Of a stretch of 44,287 nt of DNA, positions 36,783 to 44,287 are shown piece after piece. The position numbers and the translations under genes are program-made. Each line of letters begins with the position of its first letter. Position 1 is the first letter of the stretch. Under the pieces are notes generated by a model. That model had not been told where the DNA came from and searched no databases. It worked only from the letters and a program-made list of their open reading frames with translations. This DNA comes from Polyangium sp. 6x1 (GTDB taxonomy: Bacteria > Myxococcota_A > Polyangia > Polyangiales > Polyangiaceae): contig NZ_JARZHH010000084.1 of assembly GCF_029946515.1 (NCBI RefSeq), positions 1 to 44,287 of the forward strand, read 5' to 3'.

Positions 36783-37628
36783 ATGTTGTCGTTTCGCATG
36801 CTTACAGTTCTTGGGATGGCCTTCACACTCGCCGGCTGCGTCGGTGCCGCGGAGGCGCCCGAAGATCTCGCCGAAGCCCCGGAGCTCGCGCCGCAAGGAG
36901 GGCCCAGCACGGGCATGGGGGGCATGAACGGCCTGACCCCCGCCGCGTATCACGCGAACGTCACCGCGCTGCTCGCGTCGCTGAGCGTCGCCGCGGCGAA
37001 CCCCCTGAACCCCTCGGCCGTAAACCCCGCGATCGAGGCGACGGGTCTGCTCGCCACCGCGGACGGGCGAGACGTGTTCGAGTACGTCACGCGATGCGCG
37101 CTTCCCGCGGGGAAACAGCTCACGAGCGGAGGGCGCGTCTACACGGGCGGCGGGATCCTCGCCACGACCGGATCGTGGGTCACGGGAGGCCTCACGACGG
37201 CGCAAAAGGAGGACGCGCTCACATGCATGGTGACGCACCTCAATACGGCGGGCGCGCACGTCCCGATCTTCCTCTCGGGCCCCAGCATCGCCGGAACCCA
37301 GAGCCCGGCGGCGGGCGACTTCACCATCGAGGAAGCGGTCTGGCAGGTGGATCTCCAGGGCCCGGGGGAAACCCCGGTCTACTACGCCTGGCCCCGCGCG
37401 GACCTGCTCAACACCTGCGGGCTCTTGACGAGCGTGTCCTGGATATCGCGCATTTGCGGCACGGCCCTCAACACCTGCGGCGTGCAGATTCGTTACGATC
37501 GTGCGACGGCTTGCACGGGCGCGGACGGGCTCTTCACCTGCAACGGCGCGCCGGCCATCCAGACCACGCTCGAAGAGAGCGGCCTCTGCATCCTGCACCT
37601 CAACCTCCTCGGCATTGGCCTGCTGTAG
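36783..37628 (+). CDS. Cys-rich exported lipoprotein, unknown function
   Basis: The product is 281 residues from ATG 36783 behind GAGAGA. The signal MLSFRMLTVLGMAFTLAGC ends in an LAGC lipobox. A short Glu/Ala/Pro linker leads to LTPAAYHANVTALLASLSVA. At least eight Cys in the mature part (TRCALPAG, LTCMV, NTCGLL, SRICGTALNTCGVQ, TACTGAD, FTCNG, GLCILH) suggest disulphides. I recall similar short lipoproteins with a VTRCALP-type segment in myxobacteria, with no known role. It is divergent from the kinase gene and followed after 107 bases by a hybrid kinase gene. Confidence 0.78.
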   Translation: MLSFRMLTVLGMAFTLAGCVGAAEAPEDLAEAPELAPQGGPSTGMGGMNGLTPAAYHANVTALLASLSVAAANPLNPSAVNPAIEATGLLATADGRDVFEYVTRCALPAGKQLTSGGRVYTGGGILATTGSWVTGGLTTAQKEDALTCMVTHLNTAGAHVPIFLSGPSIAGTQSPAAGDFTIEEAVWQVDLQGPGETPVYYAWPRADLLNTCGLLTSVSWISRICGTALNTCGVQIRYDRATACTGADGLFTCNGAPAIQTTLEESGLCILHLNLLGIGLL

Positions 37629-37671
37629 CTTCGGCTGATGCCTGCATGCCTCGACGTCCGAGGACACAAGC

Positions 37672-37683
37672 CCTCACGTGAGG
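37672..37683. promoter_or_regulatory. Palindrome upstream of hybrid kinase gene
   Basis: CCTCACGTGAGG is a perfect 12-base palindrome 52 bases before the GTG at 37736, in the 107-base gap between the lipoprotein and the hybrid kinase genes. It could be an operator or part of a terminator; no T-tract follows. Confidence 0.3.
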
Positions 37684-37735
37684 TATATCGAGCGCGCTTC
37701 CCGGTAACGCCGCGCTCCATGTATTCTCCGCACAC

Positions 37736-40700
37736 GTGAGCCGCCTCGCACTTCCCGCGCTACTCGCCCTCCTCGTCGCGGCCCCGAGCCGCCCGTCCTC
37801 CGCCGCCGACGCAAGCACGCTCGGCGCCCCCACCATTCGCGTCTTCGGCGTCGACCAGGGCCTCCCCCATAGCGTCGTCAATGCCATCACCTTGGACCGC
37901 GCCGGCCACATGTGGATCGGTACGCAGGGCGGCGCTGCCTACCACGACGGCCAGCGCATGACGCCCTTGCTCATCCCGACGGGAGGCTCGCCGAGCTGGG
38001 TCCAGGCGATTGCCGACGCAGAGGACGGCTCCGTCTGGTTCGGCATGGTCGACGGCGCCGTCTTCCGGTTCGCCGACGGGGTTTTCCAGAGATTCGGGGC
38101 CGCCGAAGGCCTGAGCGGGCGTCCGATCCGTTCCATGCTCGGATCACGCCGCGGGCCCGCGGTCTGGGTGGGCACGACCGATGGGCTTCATCGGTTCGAC
38201 GGCGGGCGTTTCCACCGTGTCGAGCTCGGGCCGGGCTTCGAGCACCCGGACATCCACTCCCTCCGCGAAGGGACATTGCCGTCCGGCGAACCGACGCTCT
38301 GGGTCGGCACCGGAGGGCTCGTTCATTGCGAGGAGGGACGCTGCGCGCGCTTTGAGACGAACGGCGCGGCGGCGAACGTAAAAGCTGTCTATTCGTTCTT
38401 GCAAACCACCGACGGGAAGGGCCGGAGCGAGCTCTGGGCGGGCTCGAATACGGGCCTCTTCCGATATACAGACGGCCGGTGGGAAAGCGTGGCGCCGGAA
38501 TCCTCGCCCGTGTCTCGTTTGCCGATCCGCGCGCTCGTCGAGACGGTGGATGGTTCGGGAGAACGTACGATCTGGGCCGGCACCTACGGCGGCGGCCTCG
38601 CCCGCTTCGCGAAGGGGGAATGGGCGACGCTGACGACGACGAGCTCCCATCTGCCCGACAATTACGTCCTCGCAGTCGCGGCGACCGGCCGTACGCTCTG
38701 GGCCGGCGCAGGCGGGCTCGCGCAGCTCCGGCACGACGCGTGGGCGGCCTTCACCCCGCGCAATTCGCCGCTCTCCGGCATGGTCGTGGGGCCCGCCGAG
38801 GTGCAAGGCGCAGGGGGTGACCGCGAAATCTGGTTTGGCGCGGACAACAAGGTGCTCCGGCTCTCGGAGCAGGGGATGTCTCCGGTCCTTCCGCCTGATG
38901 TGTCGGACAAGCTCGGAACGATGATCACGACCCTTCTGCCCTCTCGACGGGAGCCCGGGGTGGTCTGGATCGGGGGCGACCGCCACGGGTTCCACCGCTG
39001 GGAGGACGGCCGGCTGACGACGTACGACGACAGCCGCGCGCCGATCCTGCGGGGCGTCGTGTACGACCTGAAAGAGTCGATCGACGGGCGTGGCCTCTGG
39101 GTGGCCGCGGCCGGCGCCGGGCGCCTCGACGACGACGGGACGTGGCAGGTCTTTCAGGCGGAGAGCTCTCCCCTCCTCTCCAACCAGGTGCACGCCATTC
39201 TGGAGACCACGCGCCCGGGAGGCGGGACGAGCACGTGGTTTGCCACGTCGAAGGGCCTCTCGCGCCTCGAAAATGGCGTGTGGAAGAACTATTCCACGGC
39301 AAACGCGCCGCTCGGCTCCGATTATCTGATGACGCTCGCCGAGCTGCGCGACGCGCGCGGGGCGCGCGTGCTCTGGATCGGCACCATGGGTGCCGGCGTC
39401 GCGCGGTATGACCTCGACGCCGAGGTTTGGCTCGACCGGCTCGACACGAAGAGCCGTCCAGCGCTGCCGGGCGACGACATCGCGCAGGTGCGCGCCGACG
39501 GCCGAGGGCGCACGTATCTCTTCACGGTGCGCGGCGTCGCGCGCCTCACGCCCCGCGCGCCCACGCCGGACGACCCGGCGGAGTTTTCCCTGTACACCTT
39601 CACGATGGACGACGGGCTGCCGAGCAACGATTGCCAGCAGAACAGCTCGCTCGTCGACAGCCGCGGCCGCATCTGGGTCAGCACGGCGGGCGGCGCGGCC
39701 GTCTTCGATCCGGCGGGCGAAATCGAGGACGTCACGCCGAAGCCCCTCGTCCTCTCCGCGGTCCGCGCGGCGGGCAGGGCGCTCGCGCCGGACACGTCGC
39801 TCCCCTGGAATCAGAACAATCTCGCCTTCGATTTCTCGCTCCTCTCTTTTTTTCGCGTGCCTGACACGCGATACCGCATGCAACTCCTCGGCTTCGACCC
39901 TTCGCCGAGCGATTGGACCGTGGACACGAAGGCGCGTTACACGAACCTCTCCGCGGGGGCGTACACCTTCCAGGCCTGGGGCCGCGATTATGCCGGCAAC
40001 GTGGCGGGGCCCGTTTCGATCGCGTTCGAGGTCAAACCCGCGCCGTGGCGGACGTGGTGGGCTTACCTCGGGTATGTGCTGACGGCCTCGGCGCTCGTGT
40101 ACGGAGGCGTTCGGGTGCGGCTCCAGGCGCTCGCGCGGCGCAACGAGGAGCTCGAAACGCAAGTGGAGGAGCGGACGGCCGAGCTGAAAGCAGCGAAGGA
40201 GGCCGCCGACGCGGCGAACCGCGCGAAATCGAGCTTCCTCGCCAGCATGAGCCACGAGCTGCGTACGCCGCTCAATGGCATCCTCGGATATGCGCAGCTC
40301 CTCGCCCGGTCCCCGCGCCTGTCGCGGGAGGATCTCGCGGGGCTCGGCGTCGTCGAGCGGTCAGGGGAGCACCTGCTCGGGCTCATCGACGATGTCCTCG
40401 ACCTCGCCCGGATCGAAGCCGGCAAGTTGGAGCTCGCCCCGGCCGAAGTCCACCTCCCGGCGCTGCTCCAGAGCGTCGCCGATCTCTGCCGGGTGCGCGC
40501 GGAGCAGAAGGGGCTCGCGTTTCATTACGTGCCGGCCGCGGGCGGGCCCGCGTTCGTCGAAGTCGACGAGAAACGATTGACGCAGGTCCTCCTGAACTTG
40601 CTCGGCAATGCGATCAAGTTCACCCGCGAGGGGCGCGTCGCGCTCCGCGTCGAAAGAGAGGGCGAGGAATTCGTCTTTCGCGTGGAGGATACGGGCCCGG

Positions 40701-41569
40701 GGATCACGCCCGCCGATCTCGCGCGGATCTTCGAGCCCTTCGAACAGGCCGGCGACCGGGGGGCGCGCGCGCAGGGCGCCGGGCTCGGGCTCTCCATCAG
40801 CCGCAAGATCGTGGAGCAAATGGGCGGCCGGCTCGACGTGGAGAGCACGCCCGGCGCGGGCAGCACGTTCGCGGTCACGCTCCGCCTCCCCGTCGTCGCG
40901 GAGAGCTTTTCGGCGAACGACGCGCGTCCCGCCGAGGAGATCACCGGCTACGAGGGCCCGCGGCGGGTCGTGCTCGTCGTCGACGACAACGAGGGCAATC
41001 GCGCGTTCTTGCGGGATGCCCTCGGCCCGCTCGGGTTCGAGGTCCTCGAAGCCGAGGACGGCGCGCGGGCTTTCGCGGCGATCGAGGCCCGACAGCCTGA
41101 TCTCGTCCTCCTGGACCTCGCCCTGCCGGACGTCTCGGGCGACGAAATCGCGCGCCGGTTGCGGCTTCGCCCCGCGCTCGTGACATTGCCCCTCGTCGCC
41201 TCCTCGGCGAGCGTGGACGCGGCGCAACGAGAGCGCGCGCGGGACGCGGGCTGTGACGACTTCCTGCCGAAACCCGTGCGTCTGCCGGCGCTCTTCGAGG
41301 TGCTCGCGCGGCGCCTCGGTATCGTCTGGATTCGGACCTCGCGCGTCTCGACAGCTCCCGAGGCCTCACCCCGGATCGAGCCGCCGGCGGAGGCGCTCGC
41401 GCGCCTGCTCGATCTCGCCGAGCGCGGGCGAATCCCGGAGGTCTTGCAGGAGCTCGCAGCCCTCGAAGCCGAGGACACGCGTCTCTCCGCGTGGGCAGCC
41501 GAGGTGCGGGCGCTGGCGGAGGGCTTCCAGCTCCGCGAGCTCTGCGCGGCGCTCGCGCCCCGCGGCTAG
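37736..41569 (+). CDS. Hybrid histidine kinase with beta-propeller sensor
   Basis: The product is 1277 residues. It starts at GTG 37736, the first codon of a signal peptide (SRLALPALLALLVAAPSRPS). Up to about residue 670 are two-component-regulator propeller repeats (DQGLPHSVVNAITLDRAGHM, and repeated W(V/A)G(T/S) units), followed by a Y_Y_Y-type domain (YRMQLLGFDPSPSDWTVD), one membrane helix near 776-796, a HisKA domain with H840 in SMSHELRTPLNG, an ATPase domain (NLLGNAIKFTREG, DTGPGI, GAGLGLSISRKI) and a receiver with phospho-acceptor D1127. A C-terminal helical segment of about 90 residues is not recognised. The sensor domain is periplasmic and often linked to polysaccharides or secreted signals; the signal is unknown. 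Confidence 0.92.
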   Translation: MSRLALPALLALLVAAPSRPSSAADASTLGAPTIRVFGVDQGLPHSVVNAITLDRAGHMWIGTQGGAAYHDGQRMTPLLIPTGGSPSWVQAIADAEDGSVWFGMVDGAVFRFADGVFQRFGAAEGLSGRPIRSMLGSRRGPAVWVGTTDGLHRFDGGRFHRVELGPGFEHPDIHSLREGTLPSGEPTLWVGTGGLVHCEEGRCARFETNGAAANVKAVYSFLQTTDGKGRSELWAGSNTGLFRYTDGRWESVAPESSPVSRLPIRALVETVDGSGERTIWAGTYGGGLARFAKGEWATLTTTSSHLPDNYVLAVAATGRTLWAGAGGLAQLRHDAWAAFTPRNSPLSGMVVGPAEVQGAGGDREIWFGADNKVLRLSEQGMSPVLPPDVSDKLGTMITTLLPSRREPGVVWIGGDRHGFHRWEDGRLTTYDDSRAPILRGVVYDLKESIDGRGLWVAAAGAGRLDDDGTWQVFQAESSPLLSNQVHAILETTRPGGGTSTWFATSKGLSRLENGVWKNYSTANAPLGSDYLMTLAELRDARGARVLWIGTMGAGVARYDLDAEVWLDRLDTKSRPALPGDDIAQVRADGRGRTYLFTVRGVARLTPRAPTPDDPAEFSLYTFTMDDGLPSNDCQQNSSLVDSRGRIWVSTAGGAAVFDPAGEIEDVTPKPLVLSAVRAAGRALAPDTSLPWNQNNLAFDFSLLSFFRVPDTRYRMQLLGFDPSPSDWTVDTKARYTNLSAGAYTFQAWGRDYAGNVAGPVSIAFEVKPAPWRTWWAYLGYVLTASALVYGGVRVRLQALARRNEELETQVEERTAELKAAKEAADAANRAKSSFLASMSHELRTPLNGILGYAQLLARSPRLSREDLAGLGVVERSGEHLLGLIDDVLDLARIEAGKLELAPAEVHLPALLQSVADLCRVRAEQKGLAFHYVPAAGGPAFVEVDEKRLTQVLLNLLGNAIKFTREGRVALRVEREGEEFVFRVEDTGPGITPADLARIFEPFEQAGDRGARAQGAGLGLSISRKIVEQMGGRLDVESTPGAGSTFAVTLRLPVVAESFSANDARPAEEITGYEGPRRVVLVVDDNEGNRAFLRDALGPLGFEVLEAEDGARAFAAIEARQPDLVLLDLALPDVSGDEIARRLRLRPALVTLPLVASSASVDAAQRERARDAGCDDFLPKPVRLPALFEVLARRLGIVWIRTSRVSTAPEASPRIEPPAEALARLLDLAERGRIPEVLQELAALEAEDTRLSAWAAEVRALAEGFQLRELCAALAPRG

Positions 41570-41572
41570 ACG

Positions 41573-41596
41573 CCATGTAGGACTTTGGTCCCATGG
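41573..41596. promoter_or_regulatory. Second copy of the CCATGGGACC-type element
   Basis: Outer arms CCATG and CATGG are perfect and the right half carries TTGGTCCCATGG, shared with the palindrome at 36627-36648. It starts 4 bases after the hybrid kinase stop, in the convergent gap 41570-41670, so a terminator role is an alternative. Confidence 0.35.
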
Positions 41597-41670
41597 CCCT
41601 GCCGGTGCGGCCCTGGTATCCCGTTTGGCACCGAGGACGACGCGCGCGCCGCCCGCCCTCGGGGGGAGTT

Positions 41671-42285
41671 TCAGGAGCTTTGGGCCCGATCCACGAGGCG
41701 CACGAGGTCAGCGACCGATTCCACGGCGAGTTTTTCCATGACCCGCCCCCGGTGCACTTTGATCGTCTTCTCCGCCGTGCCGAGCTCTGCCGCGATTTGC
41801 TTGTTCAAGAGCCCTCGCGCGACGAGCAGACACACCTCACGCTCGCGCGGGGTGAGCGACGCGAACCGAGCGCGCGCGGCGTCCTTCTCCGCCCGCACCA
41901 CGCGCGCCTCCGCGTCCCGCGCGAGCGCCCGCTCCACGGCCGCGAGCAGATCGGTATCGTCGCAGGGTTTGGAGAGGAAATCGATCGCGCCGCCCTTCAT
42001 GGCGCGCACCGAGCTCGGCACGTCACCATGCCCCGTCAGGAAGACCAGGGGGAGCTCGAAGCCTCGACGCGCGAGCTCCTCCTGCAGATCGAGGCCGCCG
42101 ATCTCGGGCATGCGCAGGTCCACGACCACGCACCCCGGCCGATCCGCGGGCGCGTGGTCGAGAAACACGCGGGGAGAGGCGTGCGCCTCGACCGCGTACC
42201 CCGCCGAGCGCAGGAGCCGCTCCAGGCTGCGCAGCACGGAGGGGTCGTCATCCACGACGAATACGGTGCGCTCCGTTGGTGTCAT
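41671..42285 (-). CDS. FixJ-type response regulator
   Basis: The product is 204 residues from ATG 42285. The receiver domain has the acidic pocket VFVVDDDPSVLRSLERLLRS, phospho-acceptor D56 in VVVDLRMPEIGG, and the conserved T/K positions in LVFLTGHGD and FLSKPCDD. A LuxR-type helix-turn-helix follows (LTPREREVCLLVARGLLNKQ, GTAEKTIKVHRGRVMEKL). This is the FixJ/StyR/TodT family of DNA-binding regulators. It is divergent from a REC-histidine kinase gene 63 bases away, the likely cognate partner. It also converges with the hybrid kinase. Target genes are unknown. Confidence 0.93.
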   Translation of the reverse strand: MTPTERTVFVVDDDPSVLRSLERLLRSAGYAVEAHASPRVFLDHAPADRPGCVVVDLRMPEIGGLDLQEELARRGFELPLVFLTGHGDVPSSVRAMKGGAIDFLSKPCDDTDLLAAVERALARDAEARVVRAEKDAARARFASLTPREREVCLLVARGLLNKQIAAELGTAEKTIKVHRGRVMEKLAVESVADLVRLVDRAQSS

Positions 42286-42347
42286 CGCTTCCCGTCCGTG
42301 AAACCATGAACCTGCATCGCTGGCATTCCTCCCCCAGATCCGTGAGC

Positions 42348-43577
42348 ATGTCAACGATGCGAGCGTCCCTCGTCCTGCTCGTCGACGACGACCCCCAAAG
42401 CCTCAAGCTGCTCTCCGACGCGCTCGCGGCCGAGCCCTTCGCCCTCGCCGTGGCGCTCGACGGGGAGATGGCGCTGCGGCAAATCCGGCGCGAAGCGCCC
42501 GATCTCGTGCTGCTCGACGCGATGATGCCCGGCATGGATGGTTTCGAGGTCTGCCGGCGCTTGCAGGCGGATCCGGCCACGCGCGACATCCCCATCATCT
42601 TCATGACCTCGCTCGCGGATACGACGAGCCGGGTCCGCGGGCTGGAGCTCGGCGCGGTCGACTACGTGACGAAACCCTTCGTGCGCGCCGAGCTCGCGGC
42701 CCGGGTGCGCGCGCAGATCGCCGTGCGCATCGGGGCGCGGGCGCTCGTGGAGAAAAACGCAGAGCTCGAACGCACCGCCGCGGAGCTCGCCCGCGCGAAG
42801 GATACGCTCGAAGCCGAGGTCGTGCGGCGGACCGACGAGCTCATGGCCACGAACCAGCGGCTCACGCACATGAACCGCGTGGCGGCGATGAGCGAGCTCG
42901 CGAGCTCGATCGCGCACGAGCTGAACCAGCCGCTCGCCGCAATCCTGAGCAACGCGCAGGCGGCGCGGCGCCTGCTTCAGAGGGAATCGCCGGACGTGGC
43001 CGAAGCGCTCTCGGCGCTCTCCGACATCGTGGACGACGACCGGCGCGCAGCGACGATCATCCAGCGGATGCGGGCGATGCTGAAGAAAGGCGCGCGGCGC
43101 ACGGACGGGCAGGATCTGAACGAGCTGGCGAGCGAGGTGGCGCGGCTCGTGGGCAATGACGCGCTCCTCCGGAGCGTGGCGCTGCGGCTGGATCTCGCGC
43201 CGCGGCTGCCCCGGGTGGACGGCGACGGCATTCAGCTCCAGCAGGTGGTGCTGAACCTGGTGGTCAATGCGCTCGACGCGGTCGCGGATCGCCCGGCCGG
43301 CGCGCGCCTCGTGGTCGTGCGGACGCGGGGCAATGGGAAGGATCGGGTGGTGCTGTCGGTGGAGGATTCGGGCAAGGGAATCGCGCCGGCGGATATGGAG
43401 CGGGTGTTCGAGGCGTTTTATACGACGAAGACAGAGGGGCTCGGCGTGGGGCTTTCGATCAGTCGGTCCATTGTGGAAGCGCACGGGGGGAGGTTGTGGG
43501 CGGAGAACAATGCCGGGGAAGGGGCGACGTTCTTTTGTGCGCTGCCGGTGGGGGAAGAGGGGACGAGCGGGGGGTGA
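42348..43577 (+). CDS. Receiver-histidine kinase
   Basis: The product is 409 residues. The start is uncertain among ATG 42306, 42348 and 42357; I use 42348. The N-terminal receiver has LVDDDPQSLKLLSDALAAEP with acceptor D57 in DLVLLDAMMPGMDG. A coiled coil (ELERTAAELARAKDTLEAEV) leads to a HisKA domain with H190 in SSIAHELNQPLAAILSNAQA, a FixL/NtrB-like motif, and an ATPase domain (VVLNLVVNALDAV, EDSGKGI, GLGVGLSISRSIVEAHGG). No membrane helix is seen, so it is cytoplasmic. It probably takes phosphate from another kinase or modulates itself, then signals to the divergent FixJ-type regulator; that partnership is inferred from position. Confidence 0.9.
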   Translation: MSTMRASLVLLVDDDPQSLKLLSDALAAEPFALAVALDGEMALRQIRREAPDLVLLDAMMPGMDGFEVCRRLQADPATRDIPIIFMTSLADTTSRVRGLELGAVDYVTKPFVRAELAARVRAQIAVRIGARALVEKNAELERTAAELARAKDTLEAEVVRRTDELMATNQRLTHMNRVAAMSELASSIAHELNQPLAAILSNAQAARRLLQRESPDVAEALSALSDIVDDDRRAATIIQRMRAMLKKGARRTDGQDLNELASEVARLVGNDALLRSVALRLDLAPRLPRVDGDGIQLQQVVLNLVVNALDAVADRPAGARLVVVRTRGNGKDRVVLSVEDSGKGIAPADMERVFEAFYTTKTEGLGVGLSISRSIVEAHGGRLWAENNAGEGATFFCALPVGEEGTSGG

Positions 43578-43680
43578 GGGGCGGGGGCGGAGGCGGGAGC
43601 GGGAGCGGGGGCGGCTGCGGGAGCGGCTGCGGGAGCGGCTGCGGGGGCGGGCGCGGGAGCGGCAGCGGGAGCGGCAACAG
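43577..43680. repeat. GC-rich short-unit repeat tract
   Basis: About 100 bases of GGGAGC, GGGGGC and GGCTGC units directly follow the kinase stop. Open frames through it give only Gly/Ser/Cys or Pro/Leu runs, so it is probably non-coding. The remaining gap to 43837 (about 160 bases) shows no gene or clear signal. Confidence 0.75.
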
Positions 43681-43837
43681 GAATCTGTTTGTGTACCGTT
43701 CTTGAGGAAGGCGGGGGCAGGTCGAGCGTCAGGTGGGCGGTGGACCTTGCCAGGTGTGGCGACCGCCATGGCGGAGGGTGGCGGCCGCCAGGGAAGATCG
43801 GGGAAGTGCTCGGTCATCGGCGTCCCTTTCGTTTGGC

Positions 43838-44287
43838 ATGGCGCGCGCGATGGGGACGCGCGTGGGGCCTTCCGGTTCGCTTTCTGCACTGCATGGCGAC
43901 GGCGACCGCTACGAGCGGCATCGACCTGAGGAGACGGTTCTCTACCGAGTCGTGCGTTCGTATTGGGACTCGTTTCGGGAGCGCGTGGAGCCGATTGGGA
44001 GTTTGCCGCGATTCGTCGTGCGCGAGGTCGAGGAGTATCTGCGCTGCGGGATTCTCGAATACGGCTTCATGCGCGTGGAATGCTGCGGCTGAACGTGCAT
44101 GCGCATACGCTCGTGCTGGATGGTGTGTACGTGCGGCACGCGGGTATGGATGGAGAATGCTGTCGTTTCTGCGGCTGTCAGCGCCGACGGAGGGTGAGGT
44201 CCAGAATGTCGCCGAGCGGACCGCAAAGCGGGTGGCGGCGATATTGAAGAACCGGGGCCGCTCGATCGAAGGCCTATCTGGCGGTGA
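43838..44287 (+). pseudogene. Decayed IS91-type transposase, cut by window end
   Basis: The N-terminal frame (ATG 43838 or 43850) reads HRPEETVLYRVVRSYWDSFR, then SLPRFVVREVEEYLRCGILE and YGFMRVECCG, resembling the start of IS91/ISCR-type transposases before their zinc-finger region, and stops at 44090-44092. The next frame reads LNVHAHTLVLDGVYVRHAGM, a block normally far downstream, so an internal deletion joins them. A third frame continues FLRLSAPTEGEVQNVAERTA up to the window end. At least one deletion and one frameshift make it inactive. The rest may lie beyond the window. Confidence 0.75.

Overview
The window is GC-rich bacterial chromosome, most likely from a myxobacterium of the Polyangiales (Polyangium/Sorangium type). 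This is inferred from strong G/C preference at third codon positions, many lipoproteins with Gly/Ala-rich linkers, a MYXO-CTERM tail (Cys, hydrophobic helix, Arg cluster), a large Ser/Thr kinase fused to a helical-repeat region, PAS-STAS proteins, and a geosmin synthase. No rRNA, tRNA, CRISPR array or replication origin was seen.

Layout. 1-6.8 kb: mostly minus-strand genes: two lipoproteins, an RdgC-like two-gene pair, a sirtuin, an XRE regulator, a plus-strand esterase, a CxxC mini-protein, a MYXO-CTERM protein and a DUF423 membrane protein. 6.9-11.5 kb: plus-strand lipoproteins, a cupin and a DUF255/YyaL-type protein. 11.6-16 kb: a minus-strand run with a quinone oxidoreductase-like MDR enzyme, a small membrane protein and two tandem PAS-STAS paralogues. 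16.2-24.3 kb: plus strand, with a dimethylglycine/sarcosine dehydrogenase, a 1223-residue repeat protein, and a TetR/aldo-keto reductase pair sharing an operator.

24.3-31.3 kb is the most interesting part: an apparent minus-strand operon of geosmin synthase, two paralogous encapsulin-type shell proteins with an inserted cyclic-nucleotide-binding domain (family 2B), and an MscS-type channel. It predicts a two-component protein nanocompartment for geosmin synthesis, preceded by an unusually AT-rich control region and containing a large hairpin between the shell genes.

31.7-43.6 kb: a lipoprotein amidase, a Ser/Thr kinase, a Cys-rich lipoprotein, a sensor hybrid kinase with propeller repeats, a FixJ-type response regulator and a divergent REC-histidine kinase. 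The last 0.7 kb holds a hexanucleotide-like GC repeat and a decayed IS91-type transposase.

Product names rest on motifs read by eye; no database search was run. Start codons were chosen from ribosome-binding sites, signal peptides, paralogue comparison and codon bias, and are marked where doubtful.
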